Below, piece after piece: positions 58,465-64,000 of a DNA stretch of 64,000 nt (position 1 is its first letter; each line of letters opens with the position of its first letter). The notes beneath the pieces are model-generated. The model was not told the origin of the DNA and did no database searches. It worked only from the letters and a program-made list of their open reading frames with translations. The position numbers and the translations under genes are program-made. Source of the stretch: Equibacterium sp963662035 (lineage in GTDB: Bacteria; Bacteroidota; Bacteroidia; Bacteroidales; UBA932); assembly GCA_963662035.1 (NCBI GenBank), contig CAVLDO010000004.1, forward strand, positions 42,553-106,552. The letters are read 5' to 3'.

Positions 58465-58468
58465 AAAC

Positions 58469-58493
58469 AAGGCCCGCCGAAATGGCGAGCCTT
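58469..58493 (-). terminator. Intrinsic terminator behind cvpA
   Basis: A 10-bp stem (58469-58478 with 58484-58493, one G-T pair) around a 5-nt loop, followed by a T-rich run on the minus strand. It separates cvpA from the peptide export locus. Confidence 0.7.
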
Positions 58494-58540
58494 ATTCTCA
58501 ATTTTTCCCGTTTTGAGAGTTTGAAACAGAAAAAGTTTTT

Positions 58541-59026
58541 TTAAAAAAGTGATTTCAGCAGGGGAAATACGCTCTCTACGAGGTTCAGAAGGGGGGTGTA
58601 GAATCTCGACCGGGCCAGCTGCTCCTCCGGCAGGAACTGCAGCAGCTGGTTGGCGCTGTTCACGATATAAACCAGCGTGCCCACCACCAGCGAGGCCGTG
58701 GCCACCGCCACAAGCATACCCAACAGGCGGTTGAGCCAGCCCAGCATAGCGATTTTGAGGACTTTTTCCACCAGTTTGCCCAGCAGGCCCAGCAGCAGGG
58801 CCACCGCCAGAAATATTGCCGTGAAAGAGACAGCCTTTGTCCAGAAAGGCTCCCAAGAGACCATTTGAGAGAGATAGCCCTGCAGCGCGCCTGAGAATTT
58901 GAGCGAGAGGTGGATGCCAAGCACCACCACCGCCAGCGCCACAATCTGCCCCACAAGCCCCCGCTTTAAGCCCAGCACAACGGCGGGCAGAAAGCAGGCG
59001 AGTATGACTATGTCTATCGCTCCCAT
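58541..59026 (-). CDS. CvpA family membrane protein
   Basis: 161 residues with four predicted helices: IDIVILACFLPAVVLGLKRG, IVALAVVVLGIHLSL, AVSFTAIFLAVALLLGLLG and MLVAVATASLVVGTLVYIV. This is the CvpA/colicin V production fold. The E. coli gene was named for its effect on colicin V export, but it is a general envelope protein widespread in bacteria. Here it lies next to a peptide export locus, separated by a terminator, so a link is tempting but weak. ATG 59026 starts the family pattern; the upstream in-frame ATG adds eleven unlikely residues. Confidence 0.8.
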   Translation of the reverse strand: MGAIDIVILACFLPAVVLGLKRGLVGQIVALAVVVLGIHLSLKFSGALQGYLSQMVSWEPFWTKAVSFTAIFLAVALLLGLLGKLVEKVLKIAMLGWLNRLLGMLVAVATASLVVGTLVYIVNSANQLLQFLPEEQLARSRFYTPLLNLVESVFPLLKSLF

Positions 59027-59046
59027 ATAAAACGAATTGCGGATAC

Positions 59047-59074
59047 TTGGATTCGGCAAATAATATTATCTTTG
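59047..59074 (+). promoter_or_regulatory. Promoter of ileS
   Basis: TTG at 59047-59049 and TATCTTTG at 59067-59074 with a 17-nt spacer. The leader to ATG 59102 is about 20 nt and AT-rich; no T-box-like structure fits there. Confidence 0.65.
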
Positions 59075-59101
59075 CCGTTCATCAAAAATTAATGCAAATA
59101 T

Positions 59102-62100
59102 ATGAGTTTTCCCGAGTATAAGAACATCGACCTGGTAGAAGTCAATCAGTCGGTACTCGAACAGTGGCGCAAAGAAGACGCCTTCAAAAAGGTGCTCCGC
59201 CTGCGCGAAGGAGCCCCCAAGTTCATATTCTTCGAGGGGCCTCCCTCTGCCAACGGAATGCCCGGCATCCACCACGTAATGGCCCGCAGCATAAAGGACT
59301 CCATCTGCCGCTACAAAACTATGAGCGGCCACTTGGTGGAGCGCAAGGCGGGCTGGGACACCCACGGCCTCCCCGTGGAGCTGGGTGTGGAGAAAAAGCT
59401 CGGCATCACCAAAGAGGACATCGGGAAAAAGATCTCCGTGGAGGACTACAACAAGGCCTGCCGCGCGGAGGTTATGAAATATACCGCCGAGTGGGTCAAT
59501 ATGACGGAGCGCATCGGATATTGGGTGGATATGGAAAATCCCTACATCACCTACGACAACGCCTACATCGAGACCCTCTGGTATCTGCTCAAGGAGATTT
59601 ACAAGAAAGGGTATCTCTACAAGGGATACTCCATCCAGCCCTACTCGCCGGCGGCGGGCACCGGCCTCTCCACGCACGAGCTCAACCAGCCCGGCTGCTA
59701 CCGCGATGTCAAGGACACCACCGTCACCGTGCAGTTCGAAGTGGTGAAGAACGGCCTCTCGCAGAAGCTCTTCGACGACACGACCCTGCCGGTCTACTTC
59801 CTGGCCTGGACCACGACCCCCTGGACTCTCCCTTCCAACACGGCCCTCTGCGTGGGACCCAATATAGAATATGTGAGGGTGGAGAGCGTGAATCCCTACA
59901 CAAAGGAGCCGGCCGTGTATGTCCTGGCCAAGGCTTTGGTGGCTTCACACTTCAATGACAAGAATCCCTTCCGCGTGCTGGATGGTTCTTTCAAGGGGAG
60001 CGAACTTGCGGGCATACAGTATGTGCAGCTTATGCCTTGGGTCAACCCCGGCGAAGGGGCTTTCCGCGTTATCACGGGCGACTATGTCAGCGTTGAAGAC
60101 GGTACCGGCGTGGTGCACATCGCCCCCACATTCGGCTCCGACGACGACAAGGTGGCCAAGATCGCGGGCATTCCGCCGCTGCAGATGGTGGATCTTGCGG
60201 GCAACCGCCTCCCGATGGTGGACCGCACCGGCAAGTTCTTCCGTTTGGAGGATCTTGACCCCGATTTCGTGGCTGCCAACGTAAACAGGGAGCTTTACGG
60301 CGCGTATGCGGGCCGCTTTGTGAAGAATGCATACGATGCCTCCCTCGGCCCCGACGACGTCACGCTTGACATCGAACTCTGCGTGGATCTCAAGCAGCAG
60401 GGCAAGGCGTTCAAAATAGAGAAGCACGTCCACTCGTACCCCCACTGCTGGCGCACCGACAAGCCGGTTCTCTACTATCCTCTGGACTCCTGGTTCATCA
60501 AAACCACGGCTGTGCGCGATAGGATGGTCGAGATCAACCGCGGCATCAGCTGGAAGCCAGAATCAACCGGCACCGGCCGCTTCGGCAAATGGCTGGAGAA
60601 CATTCAGGACTGGAACCTCTCCCGCAGCCGCTACTGGGGCACTCCGCTGCCCGTATGGCGCACGGAGGATGGCAAATCGCAGAAGTGCATCGGCTCCATC
60701 GAGGAGCTCTACAACGAGATAGACAAGGCGGTGGCCGCAGGTGTAATGGCCACCAATCCTTTGAAAGACAAAGGGTTCGTGCCCGGCGACTTCTCTAAGG
60801 AGAATTATGGCAGAATCGACCTCCACCGTCCCTATGTAGACGAAATATTCCTTGTGAGCGACGGCGGCGAGAAGATGGTGCGTGAGAGCGATCTCATCGA
60901 CGTATGGTTTGACTCCGGCTCGATGCCCTATGCCCAGGAGGGGCTCAAGAACATCGGCACGCCTCAGTTCACCCAGTCTGCGGACTTCATTGCGGAGGGG
61001 GTTGACCAGACCCGCGGATGGTTTTACACCCTGCACGCCATCCACACTATGATAAGCGGCACATGTGCCTTCAAGCACGTGATTTCCAACGGCCTCGTGC
61101 TGGACAAGAACGGCAACAAAATGAGCAAGCGCCTTGGCAACGCCGTGGATCCCTTCAAGGCTCTGGACAGCTACGGCGCCGATGCCCTGCGCTGGTATAT
61201 GCTCACCAACGCCCAGCCCTGGGACAACCTGCGCTTTGACGAATCGGGCGTGGATGAGGTCCGCCGCAAATTCTTCGGCACCCTCTTCAACACTTATTCG
61301 TTCTTCGCCCTCTACGCCAATGTGGACAAATTCGACGCAAGCGCCCCTGCGGCCCCGGCGTCGGCCCTGCGCGAGATAGACCGCTGGCTCATTTCGCTGC
61401 TCAACACCCTCATAAAGGATGTCACCGCGGCATACGAAGACTACGATGTCACCCTTGCCGGCCGTCTGATACAGACCTTTGTCTGCGACAACCTCAGCAA
61501 CTGGTATGTCCGCCTCAACCGCAAGCGCTTCTGGGGCGGAGAGATGGGCGGCGACAAGCTGGCCGCATATCAGACTCTGCACACCGCCCTCAAGACCGTG
61601 GCGCAGCTGATGGCTCCCATCGCCCCCTTCTACAGCGACCGCCTCTGGCGCGACCTGGATCCCGCCGCAGAAAACGTGCACTACACGATGATGCCCGAGG
61701 CTTGCGAAAACCTCATAGACCCTTCGCTGGAAGAGCGTATGGGACTTGCTCAGCAGAGCTGCTCGATGGTGCTGGCCCTGCGCCGCAAAGTCGGCATCAA
61801 GGTGCGTCAGCCGCTGGCAAAACTGGTGATCCCCGTGCTCAACGACCATCTCAAAGAGCAGTTTATGGCGGTCGAGGGCATAGTGCTCTCCGAGGTCAAT
61901 GTAAAGGAGGTTGAATACATCACAGACACCACCGGCCTCATCACCAAAAAGATAAAGCCCAACTTCAAGACTCTGGGCAAGCGCTATGGCAAGCAGATGA
62001 AGGAGATAGCAGCCTTCTTCGGCTCTATGGACCAGAGCACGATCGCCGCCATAGAGAGGGCGGGGGAGTACACCCTGTCTCTTGCGGGAGGTCCCGTCGC

Positions 62101-62467
62101 TCTTGAAAAGGAGGACTACACCATCTCCAGCGAGGATATGGAGGGGTGGCTGGTGGCCAGCGAAGGTCAGCTGACCGTGGCTCTGGATGTCACCATCACC
62201 GACTCCCTGCGCCGCGAGGGTGTGGCCCGCGAGCTGGTCAACCGCATCCAGAACCTGCGCAAGGAGAGCGGCTTCGATGTCACCGACCGCATCCGCGTCA
62301 AGATAGAGGATCTTGGCCAGGTGCGCGACTCCCTGGCCTCTTTCGCCGAATATCTCCAAGACCAGACTCTGGCAGTCGAGGTGACCCTCGGCAGCGGTTT
62401 CGGCGGCAAAAAGGTGGAGTGGGAAGATGGCGCCGAGATAGAAATCGCCGTGGAGAAGGTTTCCTAA
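59102..62467 (+). CDS. ileS: Isoleucyl-tRNA synthetase
   Basis: Class I synthetase of 1121 residues. The HIGH-type motif is PGIHHVMARSIKD (about 55), followed by GWDTHGLPVE. The editing domain (about 190-420) has FLAWTTTPWTLPSNTALCVG. The KMSKS loop is NGNKMSKRLGNAVDP (about 672). The anticodon-binding helical domain and a C-terminal extension (about 870-1121) resemble the eukaryote-like IleS class, which lacks the four-Cys zinc tail of E. coli IleS and is often less sensitive to mupirocin; the last point is family knowledge, not shown here. It has its own promoter and no leader regulator. Confidence 0.97.
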   Translation: MSFPEYKNIDLVEVNQSVLEQWRKEDAFKKVLRLREGAPKFIFFEGPPSANGMPGIHHVMARSIKDSICRYKTMSGHLVERKAGWDTHGLPVELGVEKKLGITKEDIGKKISVEDYNKACRAEVMKYTAEWVNMTERIGYWVDMENPYITYDNAYIETLWYLLKEIYKKGYLYKGYSIQPYSPAAGTGLSTHELNQPGCYRDVKDTTVTVQFEVVKNGLSQKLFDDTTLPVYFLAWTTTPWTLPSNTALCVGPNIEYVRVESVNPYTKEPAVYVLAKALVASHFNDKNPFRVLDGSFKGSELAGIQYVQLMPWVNPGEGAFRVITGDYVSVEDGTGVVHIAPTFGSDDDKVAKIAGIPPLQMVDLAGNRLPMVDRTGKFFRLEDLDPDFVAANVNRELYGAYAGRFVKNAYDASLGPDDVTLDIELCVDLKQQGKAFKIEKHVHSYPHCWRTDKPVLYYPLDSWFIKTTAVRDRMVEINRGISWKPESTGTGRFGKWLENIQDWNLSRSRYWGTPLPVWRTEDGKSQKCIGSIEELYNEIDKAVAAGVMATNPLKDKGFVPGDFSKENYGRIDLHRPYVDEIFLVSDGGEKMVRESDLIDVWFDSGSMPYAQEGLKNIGTPQFTQSADFIAEGVDQTRGWFYTLHAIHTMISGTCAFKHVISNGLVLDKNGNKMSKRLGNAVDPFKALDSYGADALRWYMLTNAQPWDNLRFDESGVDEVRRKFFGTLFNTYSFFALYANVDKFDASAPAAPASALREIDRWLISLLNTLIKDVTAAYEDYDVTLAGRLIQTFVCDNLSNWYVRLNRKRFWGGEMGGDKLAAYQTLHTALKTVAQLMAPIAPFYSDRLWRDLDPAAENVHYTMMPEACENLIDPSLEERMGLAQQSCSMVLALRRKVGIKVRQPLAKLVIPVLNDHLKEQFMAVEGIVLSEVNVKEVEYITDTTGLITKKIKPNFKTLGKRYGKQMKEIAAFFGSMDQSTIAAIERAGEYTLSLAGGPVALEKEDYTISSEDMEGWLVASEGQLTVALDVTITDSLRREGVARELVNRIQNLRKESGFDVTDRIRVKIEDLGQVRDSLASFAEYLQDQTLAVEVTLGSGFGGKKVEWEDGAEIEIAVEKVS

Positions 62468-62531
62468 AGGCCTTGCCGGATAAATAAATAGTGGCTATAT
62501 TGTGCTCACTAATTTTTAAACTTTTTTAGTT

Positions 62532-62921
62532 ATGGAAGAGAAGGATGTAAAAGAAAAAGTGCGCTACAGCGATGCTGAACTCCAGGAATTCAAGGAGATG
62601 ATTCTCGATAAACTTGAAAAGGCAAAGGCAGAGTATGCAACGCTCAAGGCGGGCGTAGACCATAGTTCAAGCAACGGCACAGAAGACACTTCCCCCACAT
62701 TCATGGTGCTGGAAGAGGGTGCGTCGTCGTCTGCCAAAGAAGAGCTAAGCCAGCTTGCCGCACGTCAGTACAAGTTCATCCAGAACCTTGAGGCTGCGTT
62801 GGTGCGCATAGAGAACAAGACCTACGGCATCTGCCGCGAAACCGGCAAGCTCATCCCCAAGGAGAGGCTCAAGCTTGTGCCCCACGCAACTCTTTCCGTA
62901 GAGGCTAAAAACAAGCGTTGA
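62532..62921 (+). CDS. TraR/DksA family protein with reduced zinc site
   Basis: 129 residues. A charged N-terminal part leads into a coiled-coil hairpin (EFKEMILDKLEKAKAEYATL; ELSQLAARQYKFIQNLEAAL) and a C-terminal finger, NKTYGICRETGKLIPKERL followed by VPHATLSVEAK. Only one Cys of the usual four remains, so zinc binding is unlikely. This form is common in Bacteroidota. It probably binds the RNA polymerase secondary channel, like DksA; the response to ppGpp is untested. It precedes lspA with a one-base overlap (TGATG). Confidence 0.85.
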   Translation: MEEKDVKEKVRYSDAELQEFKEMILDKLEKAKAEYATLKAGVDHSSSNGTEDTSPTFMVLEEGASSSAKEELSQLAARQYKFIQNLEAALVRIENKTYGICRETGKLIPKERLKLVPHATLSVEAKNKR

Positions 62922-63538
62922 TGAAGCTCTCCAGAGGCAACTGCCTGACCCTTTTCGTGATTCTGCTGCTGTTGGTGGACCAGGTCTCCAAGATCGTGGT
63001 CAAGACCAATATGACTCTGGGCGAGAGCATCCCCGTGCTGGGCAGCTGGTTTCAGATCTACTTTGTGGAGAATATGGGGATGGCCTTCGGGATGAATTTC
63101 GGGGCGGGCTTGGGCAAACTGCTGCTGACGGTGTTCAGAGTGGCGCTGAGCGCTGCAATCATAGTGTATATGCGCAAGCTGCTCAAGGAGCCCGACACCC
63201 CTGCCGGAGTGCTTTACGGCCTTGCGGCGATACTTTGCGGCGCAATGGGCAACATAGTGGACTCGCTCTTCTACGGGCTGATATTCAATGAAAGCACCTA
63301 CACCCAGGTCGCGACCCTTTTCCCCGCCGGCGGAGGTTATGCACCGCTTGGCTTCGGCAAAGTGGTGGATATGCTCTTTTTTCCGCTGATAGACACTCTC
63401 TGGCCAGAGTGGGTTCCCTTTGTGGGCGGCACGCCGCTGAGGTTCTTCAATGCGATATTCAATTTTGCCGATTCCTGCATCACGGTGGGCGCGGCGTATC
63501 TGATATTCTTCCAGTGGAAGTTCTTCAGCAAACGATAA
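62921..63538 (+). CDS. lspA: Lipoprotein signal peptidase (signal peptidase II)
   Basis: Inner-membrane aspartyl peptidase that cleaves prolipoproteins after lipidation. It has 205 residues. Four hydrophobic segments are seen, starting with LTLFVILLLLVDQVSKIVV. Catalytic Asp residues are in GAMGNIVDSLFYG and FNAIFNFADSCITVG. It is longer than the E. coli protein because of an insert at about 120-165 (NESTYTQVATLFPAGGGYAP), which is typical for Bacteroidota LspA. ATG 62921 shares one base with the DksA-like stop; the TTG one codon upstream is less likely. tRNA-Ser follows. Confidence 0.95.
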   Translation: MKLSRGNCLTLFVILLLLVDQVSKIVVKTNMTLGESIPVLGSWFQIYFVENMGMAFGMNFGAGLGKLLLTVFRVALSAAIIVYMRKLLKEPDTPAGVLYGLAAILCGAMGNIVDSLFYGLIFNESTYTQVATLFPAGGGYAPLGFGKVVDMLFFPLIDTLWPEWVPFVGGTPLRFFNAIFNFADSCITVGAAYLIFFQWKFFSKR

Positions 63539-63562
63539 ATTTTCGCAGACGGAAATTTTGAC

Positions 63563-63570
63563 TATATTTG
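63563..63570 (+). promoter_or_regulatory. Promoter -7 element for tRNA-Ser
   Basis: TATATTTG, exact consensus, 27 nt before the tRNA 5' end. Confidence 0.6.
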
Positions 63571-63597
63571 CAGCCCCTGTCTTTCAGGCAGGGACCG

Positions 63598-63682
63598 GGA
63601 GAGGTGGTAGAGTGGTCGATTACGGCAGTCTTGAAAACTGTTGAACGGCAACGTTCCGGGGGTTCGAATCCCTCCCTCTCCG
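63598..63682 (+). tRNA. tRNA-Ser (anticodon UGA)
   Basis: An 85-nt class II tRNA. Acceptor GGAGAGG pairs with CCTCTCC. The anticodon loop CTTGAAA has TGA at 34-36. A long variable arm (TTGAACGGCAACGTTCC) marks a serine tRNA. The T arm contains GGTTCGAATCC. Discriminator is G at 63682, and CCA is not encoded (next bases CAA), unlike the tRNA-Gly above. Confidence 0.96.
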
Positions 63683-63717
63683 CAAGTAGTCTTGACAATC
63701 AAGAACTTACAGCGATT

Positions 63718-63753
63718 ACGAACAAATTTACGAACAGAAGTAAGTTTGTTCGT
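63718..63753. repeat. Inverted repeat downstream of tRNA-Ser
   Basis: Arms ACGAACAAA (63718-63726) and TTTGTTCGT (63745-63753), 9 bp each and perfect, with another ACGAAC copy between them. The region is clearly more AT-rich than the rest of the window. It may be a recombinase arm-type site or a terminator-like stem. The stretch 63683-63852 holds no convincing gene. Confidence 0.5.
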
Positions 63754-63852
63754 GATATAATTGGCATTTAGAGATAGCCGGCTGAGGTATAGTGTCCTCC
63801 AGCTTCAGTTGTTCCTTTGTGTGAAATCCATAAGTCTACGAGCTATATTTCT

Positions 63853-63999
63853 TTACATAATCCCCCTTATCCTCGCAGAGGCCGCCTCGCCGAGCTCCGA
63901 CTTCGTACGTATATGCTCCCTGATTGAGGCGACGAACGAATTGGCCTCGAAACTTGAGCCACGCACCTGCTCAAAATCCTGAATCCTTCGTTCCTCTCC
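63853..63999 (-). CDS. Unrecognised gene, 3' end only
   Basis: On the minus strand an open frame enters from beyond the window edge and ends at TAA (63853-63855). The 48 visible residues are charged and helical (RRIQDFEQV; ANSFVASIREHIRTKSELG; ASARIRGIM). This is too little to name a family. Position behind a tRNA, next to an inverted repeat and in AT-richer DNA, suggests cargo of an integrated element. A plus-strand frame over the same bases is an alternative but has a poor start and composition. Confidence 0.35.
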   Translation of the reverse strand, partial: GEERRIQDFEQVRGSSFEANSFVASIREHIRTKSELGEAASARIRGIM

Positions 64000-64000
64000 T

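Noticed and set aside
58280..58468. Third small precursor upstream of the transporter
   Set aside because: Minus-strand starts in this gap give only a stop after two codons or a 25-codon Arg/Pro-rich frame with no leader motif.
58541..59026. CvpA as part of the peptide export locus because of its colicin V name
   Set aside because: A terminator separates it from the locus, and CvpA is a general envelope protein found widely without bacteriocins.
62532..62921. Loss of three of four zinc Cys in the DksA-like protein as a novelty
   Set aside because: This reduced form is the usual one in Bacteroidota, so it is noted in the annotation but not treated as unusual.
63568..63771. Plus-strand frame of 67 codons over the tRNA-Ser gene
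   Set aside because: It is the tRNA read as protein.
1..64000. CRISPR array, insertion sequence, rRNA operon or tandem repeats
   Set aside because: None seen by eye; the only internal repeats are TPR and hexapeptide coding repeats.

Overview
The window is a stretch of a high-GC (by eye close to 60 percent) Bacteroidota chromosome, most likely a Bacteroidales member. The evidence is phylum-level. Promoters fit TAnnTTTG with an upstream TTTG/TTG, and most starts lack a Shine-Dalgarno sequence. There are Bacteroidota-typical families (DUF4290, DUF4293, a WbqC-like protein, a LolA-like gene behind ftsK, GG-leader peptides) and eukaryote-like glycogen enzymes. Genus cannot be fixed from the sequence alone. 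About 95 percent of the DNA is ordinary, tightly packed, mostly housekeeping genes with many 1-14 nt overlaps.

Layout. 1-4.3 kb (minus): a truncated LysM glucosaminidase, a WbqC-like gene, and lpxA-lpxC-lpxD for lipid A. LpxC lacks the FabZ fusion usual in this phylum. 4.3-9.0 kb (plus): rimP-nusA-infB behind a promoter and a terminator-like hairpin. 9.0-13.5 kb: rmlD, then DUF4290-ftsK-lolA-like. 13.6-24 kb: a phosphotransferase, NUDIX, pyrE, an SRPBCC-like protein, rsmF-like, a CoA-transferase, mazG, tcdA, prfA, an unlisted 33-residue ORF, rmuC and DUF4293. 24-37 kb: a transglutaminase-like protein, a TPR protein, an M23 peptidase, tRNA-Gly(CCC), galK-galM, an O-methyltransferase, an M16 peptidase, dnaX-lptB, prs and engB. 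37-43.8 kb: xseA-xseB-glgB, a thioredoxin-fold lipoprotein without CXXC, HIT, greA and ribF.

43.8-52.5 kb is a glycogen operon read on the minus strand: debranching enzyme, GT4 glycosyltransferase, GH57 amylase, and a 1412-residue glycogen synthase (GT3) fused to an alpha-glucan phosphorylase (GT35). With glgB nearby it gives synthesis, branching, debranching and phosphorolysis; no ADP-glucose pyrophosphorylase is present in the window.

53.2-58.3 kb is the most unusual part and the best candidate for an undescribed system. In transcription order it holds a peptidase-containing ABC transporter with an intact C39 triad, two very small ORFs (66 and 58 residues) with double-glycine-type leaders, a TolC-family channel and an HlyD-family adaptor. 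Both predicted mature peptides carry GxxxG motifs, and the second peptide gene has a full-length Shine-Dalgarno sequence, which is rare in this phylum. The arrangement looks like a type I-secreted two-peptide bacteriocin or signalling system. No immunity gene could be recognised.

58.5-64 kb: cvpA, ileS, a DksA-like gene, lspA and tRNA-Ser(UGA). Beyond the tRNA the base composition falls, an inverted repeat appears and an unrecognised gene runs off the window, as expected at the edge of an integrated element.
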